Shown here one piece after another: positions 43,181 to 52,145 of a DNA stretch of 64,000 nt; within the stretch, counting starts at the first letter, position 1; each line of letters opens with the position of its first letter. The stretch comes from Pseudoxanthomonas sp. 3HH-4. Lineage in GTDB: Bacteria; Pseudomonadota; Gammaproteobacteria; Xanthomonadales; Xanthomonadaceae. A program made the position numbers and the translations under genes. The DNA lies in NCBI RefSeq assembly GCF_006716465.1, contig NZ_VFPB01000001.1, forward strand, positions 840,983 through 904,982, in the 5' to 3' direction. A model generated the notes under the pieces. That model was not told where the DNA came from. It made no database searches and was given only the letters and a program-made list of their open reading frames with translations.

Positions 43181-45027
43181 GCTCGAGTCCTGATATGACT
43201 TTAGATGGCTGCATTCAAAGCGTCGTGCGAATAGCTTCAGGCTTGCTGAAGAAGTCGCGCACCTTGGCATTCGTCCTGAGTTGTTCACTGTTGCTTCCGG
43301 GCGCCGCTGTCGTCGCCCGCCAGACAGAGGCTTCTCGTGTAAACCTCTCGGACGTTATGTCCTATGGAATGTGGTTCCGCTCAGATGAGGGGGTTGACAG
43401 GACCGTAGGCTACGCAGAAGAGGTGATGGCTGGAAGATTCAAGCCGCGGCGTGATGTCGACTACTGGGAGTTCTCGTATCCCATTGACTGGTCTGCCGAT
43501 CCCTATAAGGAGGACAATTGGCAGTTCCTGCTGCACTCGCTCTATATGCTGGATCCATTGCTGATCGCAGAGAGTCGGAAGAAGGATGAGCGTTACATTA
43601 GGGGCGCGCTCAGGATTGTTTCGGATTGGGATGCTTTCCATGTTCCGCAAGGCCGTAGTGCCAAGTATTCTTGGTACAACATGGCGGTGGGCATGAGGTC
43701 TGCGAAGATCGCCTACTTGCACAGTCGGTTACGGACCGAATATCCGAGGCTATTGGATACTCAGACAGAGAGGATGTTCGCCAGGCTTGCAGAGGCCCAT
43801 GTGACCCCGGTCATTAAGGGCGACATTCCACTTCGCATGACCAATCATGGGCTCTTTCAGATACATGGTGTGGTGGCGATATGTAGAGAGTTCCTTCGAG
43901 CGCCTGGTTGTCGTGAGAGCGGGAAGTTCGTAGAGCACAATCTCGATCGCATCATTGCGGCCCAGTTTGATGAGGAGGGAATGCATCTCGAACATTCGCC
44001 GGCGTACCATCGTTTTACGCTGAACAAGCTAGAGGCGCTCGCGGCGACGGGCTGGTACGCGGATTTTCCCAGTATCGTGTCCGTCAGTCGCAAGGCGCGC
44101 TCCAATCTGTTCTGGCTGATCGACCCGGCCGGTAGATTTTGGGGGGTGGGGGATTCCATACCTTCAGAACAGCCGGGGCGTGAGAATCTGGATCTTCCCA
44201 GCAACGAGTGCCCCGTCAGTCTTGATTCTGATGTTCACGTTCCGTCAGCTTGTGTAGTCATGCGGAGATTTGAATCGGGGTATGTTTCGATCAAAACGCT
44301 CCCGAGCGTGGCGGTGAAGCGCGCTTCCGGCCTTTTTTTCCAAGGTGGCTTCCATTCCAGCGTACACAAACACCTCGATGATCAATCATTCGAGCTCTTC
44401 GAGCTGGGTGATCGTCTTGTAGTGGATAGTGGCTACTATGGATATATGGCACACCCGATGCGGCGCTACATGCTCTCCACCCGCGCGCACAACACCGTGG
44501 AAATTGGAGGGAAGGACTTCAGTCGAGCCGATTCCGATGCCTACGGAAGTGCGTTGAGGAAGGCGGAATGGTCGGATGGCTACTTAAAGGTGCAAGGCCG
44601 TGTAGAACACAAAAAGCTGGGGGCCGTTCACACGCGCCAGCTCCTTTATCGGCCCGGGGACTGGCTTCTGGTCAGGGACTGGATTGGAGGGAAACAGGAT
44701 CGAGAGGTGGTTCAGTGGTTCCACCTCAACCCGGATGTGATTCTTCTTCGTCAATCGCGAGATTCTGCTTCGTTCTCTTTGAACGGAGCGGAGTTTTCGA
44801 TTCGAAGTATCTCTGGTTGCGCTCTGCGCCTGGACCGCGGCACCAAGAGCCCGGCGCTGCAGGGTTGGTACAGTCCCACGCAAGGGGTAGCTGTTCCAAA
44901 CTACGCGCTGGGCTTTGTTTGCCAGAAAGCCGGCGCCCTTGAGGTGGCCCTGACATTTTCCTCTGGGGCAGCAGAGGAGTTGAACAAAAGGCTCTCCACG
45001 CTAAGGGGCGAGAACGCTCTGCGTTGA
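43177..45027 (+). CDS. Heparinase II/III-like polysaccharide lyase
   Basis: The 616-residue protein has an N-terminal hydrophobic segment (TLAFVLSCSLLLPGAAVVA, about 30-48) that is probably a signal or anchor for the periplasm. Next come an alpha/alpha domain (about 60-310) and a beta-sandwich (about 330-600). Lyase-type residues are kept: Asn223-His224 (MTNHGLFQI), Tyr277 (HSPAYHRF), His397/His399 (VHKHLDDQSFELFE). HNTVEIGGKDFSRAD matches the family beta-sheet. It is the exported counterpart of the heparinase domain at 35195-37798. It could trim or recycle the uronate glycan during export. GC content is clearly lower than in the surrounding cluster, suggesting separate acquisition. Confidence 0.8.
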   Translation: MSSSPDMTLDGCIQSVVRIASGLLKKSRTLAFVLSCSLLLPGAAVVARQTEASRVNLSDVMSYGMWFRSDEGVDRTVGYAEEVMAGRFKPRRDVDYWEFSYPIDWSADPYKEDNWQFLLHSLYMLDPLLIAESRKKDERYIRGALRIVSDWDAFHVPQGRSAKYSWYNMAVGMRSAKIAYLHSRLRTEYPRLLDTQTERMFARLAEAHVTPVIKGDIPLRMTNHGLFQIHGVVAICREFLRAPGCRESGKFVEHNLDRIIAAQFDEEGMHLEHSPAYHRFTLNKLEALAATGWYADFPSIVSVSRKARSNLFWLIDPAGRFWGVGDSIPSEQPGRENLDLPSNECPVSLDSDVHVPSACVVMRRFESGYVSIKTLPSVAVKRASGLFFQGGFHSSVHKHLDDQSFELFELGDRLVVDSGYYGYMAHPMRRYMLSTRAHNTVEIGGKDFSRADSDAYGSALRKAEWSDGYLKVQGRVEHKKLGAVHTRQLLYRPGDWLLVRDWIGGKQDREVVQWFHLNPDVILLRQSRDSASFSLNGAEFSIRSISGCALRLDRGTKSPALQGWYSPTQGVAVPNYALGFVCQKAGALEVALTFSSGAAEELNKRLSTLRGENALR

Positions 45028-45171
45028 TGCGCTCGCCAGGAAGCAGTGAATCCCATGCAGCTTCAGTTGCAGCTTGCTGCGGGGATTACCGGTGCAGCAC
45101 TATCCCAGAATCGCGGCAGGGCCATTAGCACGATTCCAGCGGGCGACTGGACGTCAGAATCCAATATCGCT

Positions 45172-46167
45172 TTACACTAAGCGAAGGGCGTCAATCAGCG
45201 AGTTGAGGGTGCTCTCCGCGCGTCTGCGAAGTAGGTTCCGCGTGGCCCACGGGATGACGGGAGTGTATTGGGAGAACCGGTCGGGCAGATGCTTGTCCGC
45301 GATCGAGCTCAGGAGGTCCGGTCGCTCCATCATCCGCATCAGGTTGCGGCTCTTGTCGGTGGCGGAAAGGACGAAGGATGGCACGCCGTAGGCGGCGGCC
45401 ACCACGGTGCCATGGAACTTCATGCTAGTCAGTGCCGTGCATTCGCCGATGGCCTTGCACAGGTCCATCGTGGAGTCGCTGTAGATGACCTCCTTGCCGG
45501 GGATGTCGAGATCCTTGGCGCGCGCCACGTCGCGTTCGCCCACGGCACCGCTGCCGAGGATGATGTGCCGGATGCGGTATCCCAGCGCTTGCGCCTTGTT
45601 GCACAGCGCGATGACATTGGTCAGGTCGTCGGGTTTGTCTGCCCTGTCACGAGTGACCACGCCGAGGATCGGCGCCCCCTTGGGCTTGGGGGCGGGCGGA
45701 AGGTCGAGCGCGAACACGATGTCGGCGGTATTCGTCGGCTCGATGCGCGGTTTCAAATGCTTGCTGATCCATGCCGCGCTTTCCTTGTCGCGCGCATTGA
45801 AGTAGCGGATGTTGGGGTGCGACAGGAACTCATGCATGTACTGCACGGCTGGAGCCGCCGTCCCCTTCCAGGTCGGTACGCCCACGCCGCAGATATGGAC
45901 CGGCTTCTCCAAGTATTCCTTCTTCCAGTACAGGTCCGAAACGGTCCAGGGCATGACCAGATCACCGCCGCCGATAACCAGCGCGTCGACCTCCTCCAAG
46001 ACCTCTGGCACCGGGCGCGAGAAGTACGGCTTCTTGGTGAGGTCATTGAGGACCTTCAGTTCGAATTCCGGCTCCAGCCACTGCCGGTAGACGTCCACGA
46101 ACAGCTCGTCGCCGAAGTTACCCCAGCCGAAGAAGCCGATGAGTCCGATTCTCTTTTTTTGCGTCAT
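45172..46167 (-). CDS. Polysaccharide pyruvyl transferase family protein
   Basis: The 331-residue protein resembles CsaB/WcaK-type ketal pyruvyl transferases. It opens with IGLIGFFGWGNFGDELFVDV, where the G-x-x-N-x-G-D motif is diagnostic. It continues VDALVIGGGDLVMPW, FNARDKESAAWISKH and TSMKFHGTVVAAAYGVPS near the end. These enzymes add pyruvate from PEP as a cyclic ketal on a sugar, giving an extra negative charge. I start at ATG 46167 (MTQKKR); upstream codons are not family-like. It is the last gene of the minus-strand operon and faces the lyase gene across 144 bases with no clear terminator. Confidence 0.85.
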   Translation of the reverse strand: MTQKKRIGLIGFFGWGNFGDELFVDVYRQWLEPEFELKVLNDLTKKPYFSRPVPEVLEEVDALVIGGGDLVMPWTVSDLYWKKEYLEKPVHICGVGVPTWKGTAAPAVQYMHEFLSHPNIRYFNARDKESAAWISKHLKPRIEPTNTADIVFALDLPPAPKPKGAPILGVVTRDRADKPDDLTNVIALCNKAQALGYRIRHIILGSGAVGERDVARAKDLDIPGKEVIYSDSTMDLCKAIGECTALTSMKFHGTVVAAAYGVPSFVLSATDKSRNLMRMMERPDLLSSIADKHLPDRFSQYTPVIPWATRNLLRRRAESTLNSLIDALRLV

Positions 46168-46376
46168 ATGGATGTCTCGCTGCCGGCCTTGGCCGGGGTG
46201 CTGCCCGGATTTGCTCCAGGGCCGGGGGATTAGGCGCCCCAGGGGGGACGAGTATGAAATAATCGCACGGCGTGTCCATGAACACGAGCACAAGCACGGC
46301 CACCTGATGCGAGCGGTCGTTGCCGTGAGCCGTGGCGAATCCTTCCCCAGACCCTCGAACCAATTGAAGGCCACCT

Positions 46377-46862
46377 ATGCGTAACCTGCTGTTTGTTTCG
46401 TTGTTCCTGTTGGCGGCCTGCGGTGGCAATGGCGCCTCTGCACCCGCGCAGACCACGACGCCCGAACCGGCTCCGGAGGTCAGCGCGGAACCCGCCGCCG
46501 TCGTACCCTCGGACGAGTTCAAGACCTCCACGTTGCGCACGCCGCTGCCCGAGGGACTTGAGTTCCCCTTTTCGTATCACCGGTTGAATGACAATGTGAA
46601 GACAGCGGAAGCGGACAAAGAGCGTCGGGTCTTCGTTGAAATCCTCGGCACTGCACCACAGCAGGCAAGGGATGCACTGGATCAAGCGTTGAAGGGAAAA
46701 GGGTTCGTTGAACCAGTGTCGCAGCAGGTTAAAGGCGTGACCGAGTTCACCTACTCCCGCGCGGACGGGGCCCAGGTCATTGTGAAGTTGGACGAGCGCC
46801 TCAACAAGAAGAAGGCGCCGAACGCTACCGGAACGATCCATCTGACGTGGCGTTCTGCCTGA
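46377..46862 (+). CDS. Small lipoprotein in LPS cluster (type A paralogue)
   Basis: The 161-residue lipoprotein has lipobox LLAAC (Cys15) and a Pro/Ala/Glu linker (APAQTTTPEPAPEV). The domain reads PFSYHRLNDNVKTAEADKER, a helix QARDALDQALKGKGFVE and strands KGVTEFTYSRADGAQVIVKL. This order matches the 34717-35193 lipoprotein (charged strand, helix, G-x-x-x-F-x-Y/F-x-x-D-G-x-x-V strand). It is a lone plus-strand gene inside the minus-strand half of the cluster, with its own upstream region of about 200 bases shared with the divergent pyruvyl transferase gene. Function is unknown. Confidence 0.65.
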   Translation: MRNLLFVSLFLLAACGGNGASAPAQTTTPEPAPEVSAEPAAVVPSDEFKTSTLRTPLPEGLEFPFSYHRLNDNVKTAEADKERRVFVEILGTAPQQARDALDQALKGKGFVEPVSQQVKGVTEFTYSRADGAQVIVKLDERLNKKKAPNATGTIHLTWRSA

Positions 46863-46874
46863 AGGCGCATCGAT

Positions 46875-46899
46875 CCCTGAGCGGCGCAGCTGCTCAGGG
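46875..46899. terminator. Hairpin between convergent lipoprotein and GT-C-like genes
   Basis: CCCTGAGC-GGCGCAGCT-GCTCAGGG is a perfect 8-bp stem placed exactly between the two convergent gene ends. It overlaps the stop codon of the minus-strand gene. No T-run is present. Confidence 0.45.
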
Positions 46900-48312
46900 G
46901 TCGGATCGACGCGAAGCGACGAAATGCTCGGCGACCATCATGAGAGTCGTCCAGCCAAGCAGCATCACCCAGTGCATGTAGCGAAAGCTTTCGATGGGTG
47001 ATGTGAAGTAGAGCGAGAACGCAAGACCGACGCCACTCAGCCCCATGAAGAGCAGCAGACTGGGGGGTGCGGTCGGCGGCTCGCGGACAATCCGGACGAA
47101 ACCGATGATTCCGGCGGCCACGGTAACGAGCAGCCAGAAGCCCGGGTGGTAAAGCAGCGCCAGACTGCCGCTCAGCACGATGCTGCGAAGCGTGTATTGC
47201 AGTGAATCCGGATTCAGTGTCTTCGGCAGTGCGTATTGCGGATTCAGCACGTAGCTGTGATTGACCCATTCCTGCCTGTCGCACAACTGCATGAGGCAGG
47301 AGAAGGCTGTCGTCCGATGCTTGAAGTAGGCCATCGGATAGGCGCGGACCATGTCCCGGTGCGCCTTCTTGACACCTTCCGCATCATGATGGCGATAGAC
47401 GTTGAGCGAGAACGGCGAATTCGGGCGGGTCGTGGTGCGGATGACGTTGCCGGCCACCGCGGGTGAGTAGCGCTGATAGATGCGCCGGAGGAACTGCGGT
47501 CTGTTGTCCGTGAACTCGATCGGATGACTCAGCAGCCTTTGGGCAGCAGCCTCTGCATCACCCGAATACACGATGATGCCGGCCATGTCGTACAGGTAGA
47601 TCGCGGTCGTGGGATTCGCCGGCTTGGCGATCAGGCGGTTGACCATCGACACGCCGAAATACAGGACGACGGCGGTCGCGACGCCCGTGGCCGAGGCGAT
47701 GAACAGTCGCCACCACTTGCCTTGCATCGGCAGGGCCAGATAGGCCGCGCCAGCCAGAAGTCCCGCAGTGGCGGCGAGCGCATTGTGCCGGAATGCGGTG
47801 GCGGCCAGGCAGAACAGGACGACGGCGGCGCCGTGCGCGTAGCGTCGGTCGGTGCTGCCGGCATCCCGCATGCGGAACAGGTGCACCAGCGCCAGCAGCA
47901 GGAAGGCCGACATCCAGATGTCCTTCCAGATCATCCCGGAGAGCGTCATCACCGGCGGGAACAGGCTGAACACAACGACCACGAGCCAGCGCGGGAATCG
48001 GGCGGACAGCTTCGGAAACGCCTGCGCACATAGGGCTGAACATCCATACGCATACAGCGCCGCCTGTGCCAACAACATGCCGGCGGGGCCTTCGACGATG
48101 CGGTCGAACACGCTCCATATCATCGCCATCACCGGCGGGTGCCAATCGTTGAACTCGAACGAACGGGCCTGCCGCAGCGACGCGATGCTGTCGTTCGACA
48201 TGATGCCCGGATAGAACATCAGCACGATGAAGGCGGCTACCGCAAGCCAGGCCCAGGAGGTCATGGTGCGGGGCCGCGGCGGGACAGGCGGAGCAATGCG
48301 TGTGTCGGTCAT
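46894..48312 (-). CDS. Polytopic GT-C-like membrane protein (DUF6020 type)
   Basis: The 472-residue protein has about ten hydrophobic segments. [25 protein letters not shown] places an acidic loop after the first helix (SNDS, DWHPPV), a common position of the catalytic Asp in GT-C transferases. [14 protein letters not shown] and [17 protein letters not shown] follow. A periplasmic region (about 265-370) lies before the last helices. It probably uses an undecaprenyl-phosphate sugar to decorate the glycan on the periplasmic face. GtrA and a GtrB-like GT2 are encoded in the same operon, which supports a Gtr-like three-component system. Confidence 0.65.
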   Translation of the reverse strand: MTDTRIAPPVPPRPRTMTSWAWLAVAAFIVLMFYPGIMSNDSIASLRQARSFEFNDWHPPVMAMIWSVFDRIVEGPAGMLLAQAALYAYGCSALCAQAFPKLSARFPRWLVVVVFSLFPPVMTLSGMIWKDIWMSAFLLLALVHLFRMRDAGSTDRRYAHGAAVVLFCLAATAFRHNALAATAGLLAGAAYLALPMQGKWWRLFIASATGVATAVVLYFGVSMVNRLIAKPANPTTAIYLYDMAGIIVYSGDAEAAAQRLLSHPIEFTDNRPQFLRRIYQRYSPAVAGNVIRTTTRPNSPFSLNVYRHHDAEGVKKAHRDMVRAYPMAYFKHRTTAFSCLMQLCDRQEWVNHSYVLNPQYALPKTLNPDSLQYTLRSIVLSGSLALLYHPGFWLLVTVAAGIIGFVRIVREPPTAPPSLLLFMGLSGVGLAFSLYFTSPIESFRYMHWVMLLGWTTLMMVAEHFVASRRSDP

Positions 48313-48341
48313 GGAAAGTTCGTGTGCGTTGCCGGCGCCGG

Positions 48342-48779
48342 TCAGCGGGTGCGTTTGAAGATGAAAAGGCGGGAGATCAGCAGCTTGAACACCATGCTGA
48401 CCACCGCCGTCGCGATGTAGGCGAGGTGGTAGTTCTGCAGCAGGCGGTTGATTGCCGCGAACAGCGCGACCTCCACTGCCCGGAACATCAGGATGGAAGG
48501 GAAGAACTTGGCTGCTTCCACGAGCAACGGCCCTTTCCCGCCACGGAACACGTAGTGCCTGCAGCCGAAGAAATTGAGTACCGAGCAGGTGACGACCGCG
48601 CAGGAATACGCCGCTTCGACGGCCATTCCGGCGATGTTGTGGAACAGGATCGTCAGCACGTATCCCAGCACGAGGCTGACTACCGACAGCACGCCCATGC
48701 GGAAACCTTCGCCCGCCAGCGCGCCCAGTCGGCGTCGTGCGGCGTCCCCGCCAGGGGTGGGTTCAGGCTGCCGGACCAC
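48342..48779 (-). CDS. GtrA family membrane protein (putative lipid-sugar flippase)
   Basis: The 145-residue protein has four transmembrane helices. Typical GtrA features are AYSCAVVTCSVLNFFGCRHYVFRGG (N-F-x-x-x-x-x-Y-V-F pattern) and a basic end KLLISRLFIFKRTR. GtrA proteins are thought to flip undecaprenyl-phosphate-linked sugars to the periplasm for O-antigen side-chain addition. The start is uncertain: ATG 48779 overlaps the preceding acyltransferase gene by 17 bases, while a Met at about residue 28 (MGVLSVVSL) would remove a polar leader. Confidence 0.8.
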   Translation of the reverse strand: MVRQPEPTPGGDAARRRLGALAGEGFRMGVLSVVSLVLGYVLTILFHNIAGMAVEAAYSCAVVTCSVLNFFGCRHYVFRGGKGPLLVEAAKFFPSILMFRAVEVALFAAINRLLQNYHLAYIATAVVSMVFKLLISRLFIFKRTR

Positions 48780-49317
48780 GATCGCCGCCGGTACCGCGCG
48801 TTCGGACCACCCGCGCGGGGACGCCCATCGCGATGGAATTGGGGGGGATGCTCCGGGTGACCACGCTCCCCGCCGCGATGACCGAGCCGCGGCCTATGGT
48901 GACGCCGCGCATGACCTTGACGCCGCAACCGCACCAGACGTCATCCTCCAGCGTGATCGGCGACGCGCGTTTGCCCTGCTGCCAGATGGGCGTATCAGGG
49001 TCATCGAACACATGGTCCTCGCTGATGAACGAGCAGCCATGGGCGATGCGGCAATGGTTTCCGATCGACAGGCCACCGAAGCCATCGAGAAACACGCCCT
49101 CGTTGATCGTGACGTGGCGACCGATACGCACGCCTTCCGGAAACCAGATCGTGACGCCATCCTTGATCTTCCAGCTGCGAATCTCCGCGACGAACAGCTT
49201 GAGCACGGCGAACCGGAGTGCATCGCCGAGTGGAGGCGGAAGATATTTCACGGTCCCGTAGAGCGTGAAGAAGGCAGCTGCGCGCGCGTAAGCGGCGAGC
49301 GAGTACTTCGTGCTCAC
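48763..49317 (-). CDS. Left-handed beta-helix acyltransferase
   Basis: The 184-residue hexapeptide-repeat protein has repeats such as VRIGRHVTINEGVFLDG, LSIGNHCRIAHGCSFIS, ITLEDDVWCGCGVKVMRGV and VTIGRGSVIAAGSVVTRSI, ending IAMGVPARVVR. This is the NodL/LacA/maltose acetyltransferase-like shape (catalytic His near RIAHGCSF or SEDHVF). It probably acetylates a sugar of the polysaccharide or a precursor. The ATG at 49317 overlaps the end of the methyltransferase gene by 4 bases. Confidence 0.82.
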   Translation of the reverse strand: MSTKYSLAAYARAAAFFTLYGTVKYLPPPLGDALRFAVLKLFVAEIRSWKIKDGVTIWFPEGVRIGRHVTINEGVFLDGFGGLSIGNHCRIAHGCSFISEDHVFDDPDTPIWQQGKRASPITLEDDVWCGCGVKVMRGVTIGRGSVIAAGSVVTRSIPPNSIAMGVPARVVRTRGTGGDRGPAA

Positions 49318-50057
49318 TGGCGACGGGCCACGCAGATCACGGACAACCCGATGAACGGTCCCGTCAGACGATCAAGGACCCTCAGATAAGGCATCGCATG
49401 TTGGATGCGGCGGATCTGGGAGACCGTGAATGTGCGGGAGAAATTCTCCTGCCGCTTCAGGATGCGGGACTTGAGGAAGTAGGGAGCGACGCCGGCGATG
49501 TTCATGTAGTGGCATTTCTCCACCGAGAACCCTGCCGCTTCCACCACCTTGCGCAGGCGCGAGCGGCTGTAGCGCCGGTAGTGACCGGAAGCTTCGTCCA
49601 CGGGGCCGTAGAGGAACTGCAGGGCGGGCACCTTGATGTAAAGCCCTCCGCCCGGGGCGAGCGCTTCATGGAACTGCTTGAGCACGGCAAGATCGTCGGG
49701 AAGATGCTCGAGTACGTCGAGGGTGAAGATGCTCTTGACCCCGTGGCGAGCCAGTGTCCCGCCGCACTGGGCTAGGTCGCAATCTTCCACCAGAACGCCT
49801 GGCCGTCCGGCGAAGCGCTGCCGGAGCAAGTCGAGATTCTCTTGCCCGCCTTCTAAAAGCACCAAGGGCTCGACGCGATGGGAAAGGAGTTCCGAAAAAT
49901 GGCCAGAGCCTGCCCCAGCGTCTGCCGCAGGCCCTTGAAATTCGTGCCCGAACAGCGCAAGCGTCCAAGCGTAGTAAGCCGTCATGTGCGACAGCATGGA
50001 TTGCGCGGCGTGGTGCTCTGGATTGCTTCTCCAGTCGAACCCGCCGGCCCCGCTCAT
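49314..50057 (-). CDS. Class I SAM-dependent methyltransferase
   Basis: The 247-residue methyltransferase has motif I AADAGAGSGHFSELL (about 41-55, slightly altered E/D-x-G-x-G-x-G), acidic motif VLLEGGQENLDLL, and TLDVLEHLPDDLAVLKQFHEAL typical of Ubie/UbiG-like folds. GGLYIKVPALQFLY and HYRRYSRSRLRKVVEAAGF follow. In cluster context it probably O-methylates a sugar, perhaps at the chain end. It overlaps the GT2 gene by 4 bases, so translation is coupled. Confidence 0.82.
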   Translation of the reverse strand: MSGAGGFDWRSNPEHHAAQSMLSHMTAYYAWTLALFGHEFQGPAADAGAGSGHFSELLSHRVEPLVLLEGGQENLDLLRQRFAGRPGVLVEDCDLAQCGGTLARHGVKSIFTLDVLEHLPDDLAVLKQFHEALAPGGGLYIKVPALQFLYGPVDEASGHYRRYSRSRLRKVVEAAGFSVEKCHYMNIAGVAPYFLKSRILKRQENFSRTFTVSQIRRIQHAMPYLRVLDRLTGPFIGLSVICVARRQ

Positions 50058-51019
50058 ACGTTGCTCCGCTTGTCGATCATGTCGGCCAGTACCGCGAAGA
50101 TCCCAACGTTCAGGCTCATCGTCAGCAGTACCAAGGACTTCTCCGTAAGGTCGCGCAGGATGAAGGTGTCGTAAGCGAGGCTGGCGACGCTGGCCAGCAG
50201 CAGCGCCACGATCAGCGGTGCGAGGATCCGGAGCGGCGCAAAGTACATGCCGGTCCGCCCGATGATCTGCACGAATCGCAATGTGTCCTTGATCGGGTGG
50301 ATCTTCGAGTTCCCCTTGCGCTGATAATAGTCGATGGGCTCGAAGTGGACGCGATAGTTGTTGCGCAGGGACGATATGGTGATGGTGATGGTGAAGCTGA
50401 AGCCATTGGGGAGTATGCGAACGAACTTCTGCGCCATGTTCTTGCGGAAAACCCGCATCCCGGAGTTGATGTCCGGCACCTTCATGTTGACGATCCAGTT
50501 GATCCAGCGGTGCAGGAAGAACTTGGGGATCTTGCGTAGCGTGGAGTAGGTGACATTGTTGCCAGTGCGCGCACCCACAACCATGTCGTAATCGGCCGCC
50601 ATCTTCACCAGCCTGGGAAGATCGTGGATCGGGTAGGTGCCGTCGGCATCGATGATGGCAATCATCTCCGATTCTGCGTGCCGCATGCCCGTCTTCAATG
50701 CGGCGCCATACCCGCGATTGCGGTCATGCGGTACCACGCGCAATTGCGGGAAAGCCTCCTTCAGCATTTGCAGTCTGGCCAGGGTACGGTCCACCGATCC
50801 ATCTTCGATCGCGACGATCTCGTAGCTTTCCAGCGTCGCAAGCGCTCCAGCCAGCTTCTGGATGGTTTCATCGATCGCATTCTCCTCGTTGTAGCAGGGA
50901 ACAAGGACACTGACTGCGGGTGTGGATTTGAGGTTCACGTTGTTCTCGAAATGCGGATCGCGCCCAGGCCGGGCAGGGGAACCGAGTGTCATCGCAGGCG
51001 CCTCAGGCTTGGGATGCAT
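50054..51019 (-). CDS. GT2 glycosyltransferase, dolichol-phosphate-mannose-synthase/GtrB-like
   Basis: The 321-residue GT-A enzyme starts [18 protein letters not shown], with the acidic motifs [11 protein letters not shown] and [13 protein letters not shown] (DxD), and NSGMRVFRK in the acceptor part. Two transmembrane helices lie at the C-terminus ([21 protein letters not shown] and [17 protein letters not shown]). This is the GtrB/ArnC arrangement, which loads a sugar on undecaprenyl phosphate at the inner face. Starts at 51019 (MHPKPE) and at the Met nine residues on (MTLGSP) are both possible, and the first overlaps wecB. GtrA and a GT-C-like gene downstream complete a likely decoration route. 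Confidence 0.83.
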   Translation of the reverse strand: MHPKPEAPAMTLGSPARPGRDPHFENNVNLKSTPAVSVLVPCYNEENAIDETIQKLAGALATLESYEIVAIEDGSVDRTLARLQMLKEAFPQLRVVPHDRNRGYGAALKTGMRHAESEMIAIIDADGTYPIHDLPRLVKMAADYDMVVGARTGNNVTYSTLRKIPKFFLHRWINWIVNMKVPDINSGMRVFRKNMAQKFVRILPNGFSFTITITISSLRNNYRVHFEPIDYYQRKGNSKIHPIKDTLRFVQIIGRTGMYFAPLRILAPLIVALLLASVASLAYDTFILRDLTEKSLVLLTMSLNVGIFAVLADMIDKRSNV

Positions 51020-52136
51020 CGCCCGTCACCACGATCTCGGCGATGCGGCGACTAGCGAGTCCGTCGCCATAGGGATTGTGCGCGCGCGCCATGGCCAAGT
51101 ACGCGTTTTCGTTATCGAGCAGTGCGACGGTTTCCGCGACGATGCGCGCCGGATCGGTGCCCACCAGCTTGACCGTGCCCGCATCCACGGCTTCCGGTCG
51201 CTCCGTGGTATTGCGCATCACCAGTACGGGCTTGCCAAGGGAAGGGGCTTCCTCCTGCACACCACCCGAGTCTGTGATGATCAGGTGCGAGCGGGACATC
51301 AGGTAGACAAACGGAAGATAGTCCAGCGGCTCGATGAGGTGGATGTTGTCCGTGCCCGAAAGGATGCGTTTGACGGGTTCCTGGACATTTGGGTTCAGAT
51401 GGACGGGATAAATCACCTGGGTGTCGCCGCGTCGGGCGATTTCGCGGATCGCGGTGCAGATGTCCTCGAACCCCTTGCCGAAGTTCTCGCGGCGGTGGCC
51501 TGTGATAAGAATGAGTCGTTTGGACGGGTCCAGGAAAGGAAATCGGTTTGCCAGTGATGCTTCGAGTGTCGGGTCGGCGTCGATTCGCGTCACGATCGCG
51601 AGCAGGGCATCGATGACGGTATTGCCAGTGACGTGCACGGCGCCGGCCTGCGTATTCTCTGCCAGCAGGTTTTGCCGTGAGCGCTCGGTGGGGGCAAAGT
51701 GCAGACTCGCCAACGGAGCGGTCAGCCTGCGGTTCGCTTCCTCGGGCCAAGGTGAATACATGTCCCCTGTGCGGAGCCCGGCTTCGACGTGACCCACGGG
51801 GACGCGGTTGTAGAAGGCGGCTAGTGACGTGGCTAGCGTCGTACTGGTGTCGCCATGCACCAGGACAAGGTCCGGCTTCCTCGAATCAATGAGTTCCGTC
51901 ATGCCTTGGAGAATCCGTGATGTAAGCGCGGCCAAGCTCTGGCCGGGCTGCATTACGTCAAGGTCATCATCTGGCACGATACCGAACAGGTCCAGCACTT
52001 GGTCCAGCATCTGGCGATGCTGCGCGGTCACCGCAACGAGCGTCGTCACCCCGGGATGCTGCTTCAGCGCAGCCACGACGGGAGCCATCTTGATCGCTTC
52101 CGGCCGCGTGCCGAAGACCACCATAACCTTCTTCAT
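51003..52136 (-). CDS. wecB: UDP-N-acetylglucosamine 2-epimerase (non-hydrolysing)
   Basis: The 377-residue enzyme has the typical start [77 protein letters not shown] and [21 protein letters not shown]. It interconverts UDP-GlcNAc and UDP-ManNAc, and WecC (27115-28389) then oxidises the latter to UDP-ManNAcA. It is the first gene of the minus-strand half of the cluster, 9 bases after etfA. It may therefore share transcription with etfBA or have a promoter inside etfA. Confidence 0.94.
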   Translation of the reverse strand: MKKVMVVFGTRPEAIKMAPVVAALKQHPGVTTLVAVTAQHRQMLDQVLDLFGIVPDDDLDVMQPGQSLAALTSRILQGMTELIDSRKPDLVLVHGDTSTTLATSLAAFYNRVPVGHVEAGLRTGDMYSPWPEEANRRLTAPLASLHFAPTERSRQNLLAENTQAGAVHVTGNTVIDALLAIVTRIDADPTLEASLANRFPFLDPSKRLILITGHRRENFGKGFEDICTAIREIARRGDTQVIYPVHLNPNVQEPVKRILSGTDNIHLIEPLDYLPFVYLMSRSHLIITDSGGVQEEAPSLGKPVLVMRNTTERPEAVDAGTVKLVGTDPARIVAETVALLDNENAYLAMARAHNPYGDGLASRRIAEIVVTGDASQA

Positions 52137-52145
52137 CGTGCTTCC

